From Vandiemenella viatica (taxonomy: Eukaryota; Arthropoda; Insecta; Orthoptera; Morabidae): a stretch of 64,000 bases of DNA. The stretch covers positions 129,068,036 through 129,132,035 of the forward strand of contig CM061921.1 of NCBI GenBank assembly GCA_031002005.1, written 5' to 3'. Position numbers and translations under genes: made by a program. The notes beneath the pieces were generated by a model, which saw only the letters and a program-made list of their open reading frames with translations, searched no databases and was not told the origin of the DNA. Shown here one piece after another: positions 33,004 through 42,584 of this stretch; the first letter of the stretch is position 1; each line of letters opens with the position of its first letter.

Positions 33004-34419
33004 CACACACTGGCGCAAATTAAAATCCCAACACCCATACGGTATTGTGATAAATGAATGAAATTTGGTCCCAAGTATGCCCACATGAAGAGTATTAAAT
33101 GATTTAAAATTGAAAGTTTTTACATGTAATAATATGAGAATTACAGTGCTATCTATTATGTAAATTGCTATTTTTTATATTCTTTTAACGTACTAGTGGC
33201 GTACAGTGTGGTGTAACATGACACTTTGTTGTCCACGAGTTCTTGTTGGCTAAGTATGCTCAGGCGAAGAGTGACAACTCTATACACTCAAATGTCTAAC
33301 TGTGAGAGAGGTCGGAGAATTGACGTGTTTTAAAAGGTGCATCATATTGTGAAATCTCCCAAAGGATTGGCCGTAGTGCATTGTCAGTATACAGACTTGT
33401 TACACAGTGATGAAAGAAAGCTCTAATACTCCAGGTCTATACTGATGGATAACAGCACGTGAAGACCACCAAATTGTGTGGGTGGCTGCTGCTGGCAAAT
33501 GGTTGACTGCAGGCCAGATCCAAACAGTGGTTACAGAGAGATTCACCCCCCCTTCCCGGACGATTGAAAACTAATTGCTTGAAGCTGGAGTACGCTCTCT
33601 GAACCCTATGCAATGTGTCCCATTAATCTGATTTCATTGTCAGCATCATCTAACCTGGCGTAATGCAAAACATAAAAGGACATGTGAATGGCGTACATTT
33701 GTGTTTACAGACAAGTCTCGATTCTGTCTGTGGCAAAGTGATAATTCACGACATGTTCGGAGGCGTATTGGAAAACGGCTTACCTGCTGTGATTTGAGAA
33801 CATCACACAAATGCAGTCACCGGTGTCATTTTTTGGCGGCAATCAGTTTCGACAGCATGACTGAGTCGGCTGTTGTTGAAGGCACACTGACAGCCCACCA
33901 CTATGTGGACAGGGTACTGCATCTTATTGTGATACCCTTCATGTTCACCATTCAAATCGCATCTTACAACAAGATAATGCCCGTCCTCATATTGCGGACA
34001 TCGTTACACAAGCCTTGCAAGGAGTTTCGATCATAATTTGAACAGCACAGTCCCCAGATTTGTCCCCAATAGAGCATGTCTGGGATACCAGGAGTAGACA
34101 CATTTGATCACATGGTGACCCAGCACAAACCACAAACTGCGCAATAACTGACTGCAAAAGACATGCAGGCGTAAAGAGAAATACCCCAAGAAGACATTCG
34201 AAACACTTGTTGATTCAATGTCGGCAAAAATCCACGAATGCATTGGTGCTCAAGTTGGACGCATTTCTTACTGAAAACTGTATCTAAAGGTAATAACTTA
34301 TCCTGATCCATTTCCATTTGCTATCATTTCTTCTGGGTATGGCTCTGGATAATATCTTCAAAGTTTCCTAAAATTCTACCATTCCTGTATGCATGGTGAG
34401 ATTCTAATTTTTGCCAGTG
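33004..34419 (+). mobile_element. Tc1-type transposon, degraded, nested in the hAT
   Basis: The ends ACACTGGCGCAAATTAAAAT (from 33007) and, read inward from 34420, ACACTGGCAAAAATTAGAAT are inverted. TA occurs at both edges (33002-33003, 34420-34421), although a short ac expansion blurs the left boundary. The element carries a broken Tc1 transposase in + orientation. Confidence 0.8.
33290..34110 (+). pseudogene. Tc1 (DD34E) transposase remnant
   Basis: Pieces in several frames follow the Tc1 order: an N-terminal HTH part (NCERGRRIDV; later REDHQIVWVAAAGKW and EAGVRSLNPM), then VFTDKSRFCLWQSD (first catalytic D). These are followed by VEGTLTAHHYVDRVL, QQDNARPHIAD (second D) and SPDLSPIEHVWD (the catalytic E). 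One stop lies between the last two motifs, and spacing there is 32 residues, close to the usual 34. The main open frame is 33701-34036. Frameshifts make it inactive. Confidence 0.85.
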
Positions 34420-34421
34420 TA

Positions 34422-35219
34422 ACTATAGGGCGACCATAATATTTCGCTATAAATTTTTTTAAAAATCGAAAACTACCCAATCATTTGTTGTTGAAACGTT
34501 AACATAGGTTGTATTTAAATGACTTCGCAAGGGATATCGAGAGGAAAGTTAACAGAAGTGGCTTGATCCAAGTAGAAGCAATTCCAGACCCAGATGGGGT
34601 TCCATCGGTGCAAACCCAGAATCCGGGTCCCACAAGTCGTGAGACCCTGGGAGAGACTGTATAGTCAGAGAAGCAACTCTACATTAAGTTCCTTCATAAA
34701 AATAGAACAATAAATGCAATTTTAAAAAAAAAAAACGGCTTAGGTAATATAAGAACATGCCTTTGCGGTATTTGCCGTCTTTACATGAAGTACTTCACAA
34801 GTGAAGTATTTTACTATCCGCCTAAGATACACGTAGCTACAGACTTCTAAATATGACATTGTATGTACTGAAGACCGTCTTCACGTGTTAATTTTACATT
34901 TCTAGCGCCGCTATGTAGCATATAAATAAAAATGTTGTAAACGGCTTGAATGTTCGCTCAGTTTGATCAGGAACAAAAGTTCGACATCCCTGTCGATGTA
35001 AGGAATACACCTGTATTCGACAGAGGGGTTACCCATAGCACAAATTTTCTTCTTCTCTAAATTTATTATAGAAAATTCATAGAGAATCATACGCTTATTT
35101 ATTTCATCGCGATCATATTTGCATATTCTCGATCAGAAGAAAGCATAGCAAACTTACATGAACCTAGGATTTAAGTGCTTACTAAAGCAGTATAGACCGC
35201 AAGCAAGATACGCGGTTCC
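34422..35219. other. hAT interior, no gene recognised
   Basis: AT-rich; no motif or repeat that I can identify in either strand. Confidence 0.35.
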
Positions 35220-35225
35220 GACTTT

Positions 35226-35420
35226 TTTTATTTATTTATTTAAATGGCTTTCGGCCTTATCAGCCACACAGCCAAGATCTTTGCGTTTTATGACAATTCA
35301 CATTTCATTACTTTACAGTTCTATTTACATAGTTTAACGATTTACATTTCATTTCCTTTACAGTTTTAAATATATATAATTTACATTACAGTTCTATACA
35401 CAACAGTTACGGTACCGACT
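35226..35420 (-). repeat. Possible LINE/SINE 3' end with (AAATA)n tail
   Basis: On the minus strand, cttggctgtgtggctgataaggccgaaagcc is followed directly by an aaataaataaataaa tail (35226-35250 on +). That is the layout of a retroposon 3' end. No coding part is visible. Confidence 0.35.
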
Positions 35421-36240
35421 GTTTTAAACACAAGCTTTACAAAAACTGATTACCAACGACGGACGATACCATCAACGAACACTTGGACCCGTTCAGATTG
35501 ATTTGAAACCTGACAGTATTGCTACTTTAATATCACAGTTTTTTACTAGCATAAATTCGAAAATGATACGATTTCATGTCGAATATAGGTGCACTGTCGA
35601 TAATAGGCAGGTACGCAGAGTGTAAATCGGATAACGCGAAATGTACTCAGTTTGTACATCACTAAGCTGTCAGATAATAAATTCAAAAATTACTAGAAAA
35701 ACTTCAAATGCACTTGAAAATCTTAGCTTGAAAGCTAATGGAATTCTAAATAAGCAAAACAATTTTAAAACCTAGACTACGCGTATTCCGACATACGCTT
35801 GGTTTTCATTTCCAAATTTTCTCTAAATATTTTCGAGGATTTAGAATTTAACTGTCTAATTACTATGATTTTAGCAATTATATATAAACTTTAATTTTAA
35901 AACTTCCTCTTTTTATACACGAAAACTTACATTATATCCACCGCCGCTTCTAACAAACCAAACAACAGTGACGGACGGCAAGCACAAGAATGAACGATTT
36001 CTTGTGATTGTTGGAGCTACAGAGCAGTGCTCTCTTTGTTTAAGCGCACGGTATTGCCAACAATTATATTCTACTATAACGAATGAGCACAGCCGCCTGG
36101 ATCGCATTTGAAAAAGCGCTAGATCAGCCTAAAAACAAATATTCATAACAATAAAAGTAGACGTGTTTCGACACCAAAGGATAAAAGAAGTTTTTTTTGT
36201 GTCAAACTAATTTCGATTACTACTTTCGAAATGTGGGTGT
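35421..36240. other. hAT interior, no gene recognised
   Basis: AT-rich with two short minus-strand frames (35913-36107, 36143-36337) that show no domain. A 15-C run lies at 36283-36297, beside the right terminus. Confidence 0.35.
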
Positions 36241-36319
36241 CACCCCCAAACGGGTGACACCCGGGGCGGACCGCCACCACCGCCCCCCCCCCCCCCCTAG
36301 CTACGTCACTGCATCGGGA

Positions 36320-36740
36320 CCCGGCGCTTTCCCCCACTTTAGGAGCTTTAATTGCTTTATGATACCTACACTATCAATTTGTACTGGATCCATCTCAAAT
36401 TCAACACGCCGTGGAAAAACGGAAATGTTTTCCATATTTTCGTAAGTGAAGGAATTTTTAAATTCGGCGTTAAATATGGTAGCCTTGTCGCGGCTGTCAT
36501 CAACTTCCCGACGGTCTTCATGCTATTGTTAAACATTTCTGCTGAACCTATATCCGGTTTTAACCAGCTTTCAGTACCTAATAAAATATCTGCTTCTGTG
36601 CTACTAATAATGCTTTCAAACTCAGGCTGCTTATTATAAACACTTCTACAGTTAATAACGAGTACTTTTAACGGTCGAGATTGATTTATGCTACTCCTAA
36701 CATATGGTGCCGAATTTAATTGGGCTGCCTGCAACTGTAA
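36320..36740 (-). pseudogene. CR1/jockey-group LINE, 5' part (endonuclease start and RT start)
   Basis: The minus-strand frame 36366-36734 begins with an endonuclease N-terminus (PLKVLVINCRSVYNKQPEF, SSTEADILLGTESWLKPDIGS). It then passes abruptly into sequence that, in another frame, reads as the pre-RT linker (DDSRDKATIFNAEFKNSF) and ends in KWGKAPGPDG at the hAT junction. Thus most of the endonuclease domain is deleted. Together with 29150-30569 it makes one LINE copy split by the hAT. Confidence 0.8.
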
Positions 36741-38344
36741 TCCCAGTTATTTAGAGTTCTCTTGTGATAGAAAAACTGCTCCCCATTAATCTCATGTCTG
36801 GTCATTTGGTGGCACAAAAAAGACCAATTTGTTGTTCAGTAAAAATGTTGACATTTGAGTGTTATAAATTTGTACTCTCAAGTTTGATATTAAGAAAGTA
36901 AGTGCGAGTTCTTGTTTCTATCTAGCACTTACATCTGCTTACACCATTTGTGTAAATACATGGGGGGGGGGGGGAAGATATTTTTTCTTTAAACAAACAA
37001 AAGACTGTAAAACAAAATTTCCTGACGGCTTAATAAAAGTGAACTATATTAAACTTAAGTGAGAGATGTCATATGACATTAATTTTTAGATTAAGTTTTG
37101 TCACACTTTTATGTACCATTGTTACAAACCTAAACAGAATAACTATATTTTAGGATACAGTAGTGTTTGAAGTTCAAAAAATCTCCAGTTGAGTTATATA
37201 CTACTCATATTTTGAAGGAAACAAACAGTTTTTACTACATCATTACAAATCTTACAGAGAAGCAAAATAATGTTTCACCACATCTTTGTCATGTGATTTT
37301 TACAGAGAGAAGTTACTTTACGCTACATGTAATACATTATAAAAAGCATTAAATTTGGCAGAACTAAGCTCCTGAATAAGACTAACAGAAAGAATGATCC
37401 TTTAGAAAAAGAAAATTTGACATAACTAGAGTACCATTAATTGCATAACTGTGCATATTCATTTTCACAGACTATCTGGACTTGTAATCATTGATACATA
37501 CAGATTTCATACTACACCTTAAAAAAAAAAAAAAAGGTTTCTGGCAATTAACACAAAACAGATAATGTTTACAAATAGAGGTGCTCTTCATTGCTCTCAT
37601 ATTTAAATGAGAAACTATTATAATACTTTTTTAAAAAAATGCCATCTCCTAATCTAAATTTATAAAATGAATTTCTAGTATAACGATTACATGCAGCCCG
37701 AAAACTATATCAATAGCTGTTTATTCAGTGACTAATGGTATGAATCATTAACTGCTGCATAGTATAGCAGAACTGTGAGATACATGAGCTGCATATTTCA
37801 CTGCATGGGTGTGTCTTTTTTTATGCAGTAACTTTGTAGTTTTTCTATGGTCAGACATAGCACATCATATCGGTATTAAACCACTACTTCATCAGAGTAC
37901 ACAGGTAAGTTGTAGTACAGTTTCCTAGATTAATATTGTTTATCAGAATTAGAGAAAAGAAGTTCAAATAAAGCTAATTTCACATACACTTGTTTGCACT
38001 AATATATGTTGGTTTTTTTTTAAGGTGTCACACCAATTAATAATATGATTTGTTTGAGACATAATGTGCATTAAAAACATTTTCACAGTAAAAAGAAGAG
38101 ACAGTGGCTCCAATATTATCAGACAATCTACCATTTCTTTTTACCACAATGTTAATTCCAACTGTTTGTCATAGGTTGAAAATCTTGCACCAAATTTTCA
38201 GTATCTGACTTGAAATTTTGGATACATTCTCATTTTCAGTGACAATACAATAATGAATAACTACAATCACTCATATTACTAATTAATCAGTGAAAATTTA
38301 GTAACATATAACAGCATCTTATTCACTCAAGCATTGACAACATA
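36741..38344. other. No gene recognised
   Basis: AT-rich, with a 13-G run at 36962-36974 and short frames only. A perfect splice-donor-like cag/gtaagt occurs at 37902-37910, but no coding exon precedes it. Confidence 0.4.
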
Positions 38345-38582
38345 TACAGGGTGGTCAGAAATTCACTCATCGGCGGGTAAGGCAGTGTTCGGGACGTTGC
38401 ACTAACGAAATAAATTTTTAAAAAAATCTAGTAAAAGTCGTACCGTTTTTTATTTATTCCCAGCTAAAGTTGGCCAATAAGAGCGCTGCGCGGGCGAATT
38501 CAAACAGCCTTCCACCGGCGGTGTTGCCAAGTATACTCGAGGCATGCGACCGCCACAGAAAACGAAAAGAAAAATTCTCTTC

Positions 38583-38655
38583 GGAAGGTGGGATCGAACC
38601 CGCAACCTTCCGGTTGAGAGTTTGCCATCTTACCGACAACGCTGCCAAGGCACTA
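38583..38655 (-). promoter_or_regulatory. tRNA-like A/B-box segment in left inverted repeat
   Basis: On the minus strand, ttggcagcgttgtcggtaag (box-A-like) is followed about 30 bp later by gggttcgatccc (box B). It could act as an internal RNA polymerase III promoter or be a fossil tRNA piece captured by the repeat. It does not fold into a complete tRNA by eye. Confidence 0.5.
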
Positions 38656-39372
38656 GAATTTCCTTGTTTTTAGAAGCCACTAGGGCGGACTGTTTGTTCG
38701 TAATCGGAATTGATCGGTAATCCGCGACATTTTTCGGGAAGTCGGTGGTGGGGCTAGATGATTCTTTTTTAACTAGTTGATCTGCTTGCTAGATTAATCT
38801 TTAATTTTTGTACAAAAATCGTTTAGTTACTGCCCCCCCCCCCCTCCAAAAAAAAAAAAAAAAAAAAATCTGTAACTTAATTTATTCGTTGCAAACAAGC
38901 TTCTTTTATTCCATGTAGGCCTAATCGTATTTCACTAGATTTCGATCACAACATTTTTATTGATTAACGCGAATATCCTTGCTACTCTTTTGCAACAATA
39001 AAACAAAACAAAAAACAATAAACTTTTGGAAAAAAGAACATTAAACCCATTCTATCGTTTGTAACGTAACTTTCTCTGCTGCAAAAAGTCTGTTCTTATT
39101 CAAACAAGTTGTACATTTTGGTAACGTGTATCAACTCGCTAACGCGCGGCAAGCCGCAAAAGGTAAACAAGTTGTACTCATTGAAAGCCCTTTTGTCACT
39201 GATACAAAACCAAATTACTGTACAGTAGTTTCATTCCAACTTGACGTTATCAGTCGCAACATTGAAGCCAACAGGGATTTACTTACAATAAACGTCAACT
39301 CGCAACAGTAACCGTAGTAAAAATGTATCCCAATAAACAACAATAACAAAAAAAAATACGGGTCCTTACATT

Positions 39373-40560
39373 TTACAGCAACTGCTCCAAATGTCCTCCC
39401 TCAGCTGCAATACCGGCACGACAACGCTGAGTTACTGAATTTGCGAGTCTTCCAAGATTGTAACTTTCTCTAATTTCATCAAAAGCTAGAATTATCCTAG
39501 CCAAAAGTTCTTCCTCTGTTTCTACTTCAGTCTCATAATCAATGGCCTTGACAGCTCCCCAGAGATAAAAATCCAATGGGTTGTTGTCTGGTGACCGAGC
39601 TGGCCAGTGAATTGGGCCTCCTCGACCAATCACCTGTTAGGATACAATGCACCTAAGTGTTGACGTACCGGTACTGCAAAATGCGGCGGCGCGCCGTCAT
39701 GTTGAAACCACATGTCATTACGAATTGCCAAAGGAACGTCTTCTAAGTACAACAGAAGGACATTTTCATGAAATGCTAAATAAGAAGCGCCATTTAAACG
39801 TTGCGGAAGTAGAACAGGGCCTAGTATAAACTCGCACAAAATACCCGCCCAAATGTTAACACTAAATTTGTGTTGGTATGACTTGACAAAAATTGCATGC
39901 GGATTTTCGACATCCCAGATATGGCTGTTTCGGCTATAACACTTCTTCCTGGTATAGCACGCCTCATCCGTCCACAGCACCTTCCTTTCAAAGTTTGGAT
40001 AATCGTTACATTGCTGCAGGTACCACTGTGAAAACTGAACTTGAAGTGGAAAATCGTCTTCTTCCAAATCTTGAACCTTTTGAAAGTGAAAGGGATGTAA
40101 CCCTTCGTCGTGAAGGACGTCCAAAACAGTGGCATGTTAGGCCTGGTAATTAAAAAACAACAAAAATGACCCTATTGAAAGGCTGCATTTAAACGGAGAA
40201 TTGAGGGATCACTTAGACTGGATGTATCTGCAATGAGTTGGCAATGACCCTAGAGCTTGTCGTCGGAGTATCAGCAATCATTTCCAGGACATTGTCTTCA
40301 AATCCTACACTCCGCCTGAACCGATTTGTCCGGCGTCGGGCCTGTGGACAACAATACTTCCCGTCTCCCTCAACCTTCTGTCAACCAACACAAAGTAGTG
40401 GCCGATGGAATCACACAGTTAGGAAATCGGGTCGTGTAAATCTTAACTGCTTCGGCCCTGTTTGTCCAGCAGCGCCATACGCCAAATGCATATCGGCGTA
40501 CTCTTCAAACGAAAATTGATGAGTTGCATGATGTCCGTCTATCAGTAAGTTGCGTTCGAC
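39373..40560 (-). pseudogene. Mariner-like transposase (HTH plus DDE_3 type), frameshifted
   Basis: From high to low coordinates: FSFEEYADMHLAYGAAGQTG and AVKIYTTRFPN with LRETGS-type ends (DNA-binding HTH region, about 40300-40550). Then come the catalytic region frames 39630-40124 and 39373-39633. Motifs are VLWTDEACYTR (first D), MWFQHDGAPPHF (second D) and PARSPDNNPLDFYLWG (third D), with about 36 residues between second and third D. A one-base shift separates the two ORFs near 39632, and the N-terminal part is also broken. The C-terminus ends AAEGGHLEQLL, like the deletion derivative at 11429-11806. It belongs to the IS630/Tc1/mariner superfamily and is inactive as read. Confidence 0.88.
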
Positions 40561-40644
40561 TGCGAGACTTCTTCTGCATGGTCCTTTAGCCCCACCACCG
40601 ACTTCCCGCCCTAGTAGCTTCTAAAACAAGGAAATTTTAGTGTC

Positions 40645-40716
40645 CTTGGCAGCGTAGTCGGTAAGACGGCAAACTCTCAAGTCTGAAGGTTGCGGTTCGT
40701 TCCCCCTTCCGAAGAG
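40645..40716 (+). promoter_or_regulatory. tRNA-like A/B-box segment in right inverted repeat
   Basis: Plus-strand counterpart of the segment at 38583-38655: ttggcagcgtagtcggtaag, then ggttgcggttcgttccc. The B box is slightly degraded here (gttcgttcc). Confidence 0.45.
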
Positions 40717-41259
40717 AATTTTTCTTTTCGTTTTCTGTGGCGGTAGCATGCCTCGAGTACACTTGGCAACACCGCCGGTGGAAGGCTGTTTGAATTCGCC
40801 CGCGCAGCGCTCTTATTGGCCAACTTTAGCTGCGAATAACTCAAAAAACGGCACGACTTTTACTAGATTTTTTTAATTATTTCGTTAGTGCAACGTCCCG
40901 AACACTGCCCTTACCCGCCGATGAGTGAATTTCTGACCACCCTGTAGAATGTGTAGTAATTTCTCTGAGACCTTGCATCACTAACCATTACTCTAAATTG
41001 GATGTGATTCCATGGCGAGAGGTTATCAGGACGTGTTTCTTTCAATTTATTGACTCCATTTGGGAAGTAGTACCACGCAAACTCTTCAGGTTTCAACCTT
41101 GACAGTATAATCCTTTGTATCACACACTATCTCCCTGATGTTACATGTAGATTCCAATCTGTCTTCGACATTAGGCTGTGCACTTTTTTTTGCACAATAA
41201 GTGTAGTTTTACAATTATTTCAAAATATATATTTATTCTTCTGGAGAGATGGTTCACAT

Positions 41260-41494
41260 CAGCGGTATTCAACCTGTTTTCTCCCTGGGCCGCATAAATG
41301 CTGCCGCTATATCAATATGGGCTGCAAAAACATACATTACAATAAACCTCCACATTTAAAAGTAAGCATTTATTTTAACATCACTGGAACTATTGACACT
41401 GTTATATTTTTGACAATTTCTGATAAATCTGGCTTGCAATTGCTACACCTCGGGCCACGTAGAACGCGTTGGCGGGCCGCATGTGGTACTACTG
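41260..41494. mobile_element. hAT-type MITE
   Basis: The left end CAGCGGTATTCAACCTG and the right end, read inward, CAGTAGTACCACATGCGGCC are weak inverted repeats of the cagcggt-tcaacc type common in hAT elements. Inner gggccgc words pair across the element. The flanks gttcacat and gtttagat match at six of eight positions. Confidence 0.6.
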
Positions 41495-41502
41495 GTTTAG
41501 AT

Positions 41503-42573
41503 AGTGAACCCTTGTAATGTCATCTGTTAGGAATAACTTTGTCTATAGAGCATGAAAATAACCACAGTTCTAACAACATCATAGTGTAAAACATGTTCAA
41601 ACACTTGACACTGTGTATGACAGCAAATGACTTTTCTCTCTTGGTCAAGATAAACTTTAACCTTTCTGTGGAAGCAAGGAACAGTCAGCCCTCAATGCAA
41701 AACCAGAGTAAATATTTAAATTGAACCCAATGTCACATTTCACGTAGTAAGAACACTTTTGACTTGACAACAAGCAGTACACTTCATCTACAAATCTATA
41801 ATGGACCAGTGATTATCTGTTGTGGCAAAAACAAGTAAACAGAATTTCATGGGAGTTTTCAGATTGATATCTTAGGGTTCCCTAAACCCAGTAAACCAAG
41901 AGATTTAGTATTAACATCACCACACAGATTTTTGTAGTTAAAATTTCCTACGAGTTTGTGCAAGTATCGGGGAGACCCGGATGCAAGCCAGCTCCCGGAA
42001 ATTCATTAGAATTACCTTTGAAATCAGGATACTTGGCATGGGAGAACCCTGGCTACTGGCAGTCTTCTTGGAGTTACCGTAATACGCATATCTGTTACAC
42101 AGTGCAAGTCTATCCATCCATAACACGAAATACGGCACAGATTACTTAAAAACTTTCTTATAACTTAATCTACAACAACTTGAAAACTTCTGAAATAATT
42201 TGGATTCAGTTTTAACATTTAAAACCTTAGATTGTGTCTTAAAATCAGAGAAATTCATAATACTAACTTCTGTCATCTGGGACTGTGACAGGCAATCAAA
42301 ATTACTACTGAAAATAATATTCTTTTATCTACAATCTGGATAGACATATTTTGATGGGGTTTTCAAAGTTTGAATCACAGGCTTTCCCCTAAAATGTGAG
42401 TTGTATGTAATTACAGAAACAGAAGAGAAGTACAGACATGCTGAAAATTTGATTGATAACAAATTTATCTCAGATAAGGTTTAATACAATGCAAATTTCC
42501 ACAGTACTTTAGTAAGAACAGTATAGACTGCTACAATAAGGAAACTAAAAATAAAAAGAAATTAATACCCCTG
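41503..42573. other. No gene recognised; short open frames at 41940-42149
   Basis: About 200 bp (41938-42149) are open on both strands (66 codons on -, 63 on +) and look more complex than the AT-rich surroundings. I recognise neither peptide. Confidence 0.35.
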
Positions 42574-42584
42574 ATGTTGTTGAT

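Larger units (their letters stand above)
30578..36311. mobile_element. 5.7-kb hAT-type element inserted in a LINE
   Basis: The termini are inverted: CAGTGGCGTAGCTAGCG on the left and CAGTGACGTAGCTAGGGG read inward on the right. Both are flanked by the 8-bp duplication catcggga (30570-30577 and 36312-36319). Removing the element rejoins the LINE reading frame at its P-G-P-D-G-I-P motif. Subterminal sequence gtgacacccggggcgga occurs near both ends (30598-30615 and 36253-36270). I find no hAT transposase inside; instead it carries several later insertions. It is therefore a large non-autonomous or heavily eroded hAT. Confidence 0.9.
38347..40944 (-). mobile_element. Mariner-type transposon with ~360-bp inverted repeats
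   Basis: The ends CAGGGTGGTCAGAAATTCAC are inverted on both sides and flanked by TA (38345-38346, 40945-40946). Inverted similarity extends about 360 bp, to about 38756 on the left and 40586 on the right; the left arm has an extra ~45 bp near 38696-38740. The 2.6-kb unit encodes a broken transposase on the minus strand. Each arm contains a tRNA-like segment. Confidence 0.93.

Noticed and set aside
37902..37910. Perfect splice donor (cag/gtaagt) suggesting a host exon
   Set aside because: No open coding stretch precedes it and no acceptor or partner exon could be identified.
38583..38655. Functional tRNA gene
   Set aside because: A and B boxes are present but acceptor and anticodon stems do not pair properly, and the sequence is duplicated in both transposon arms.
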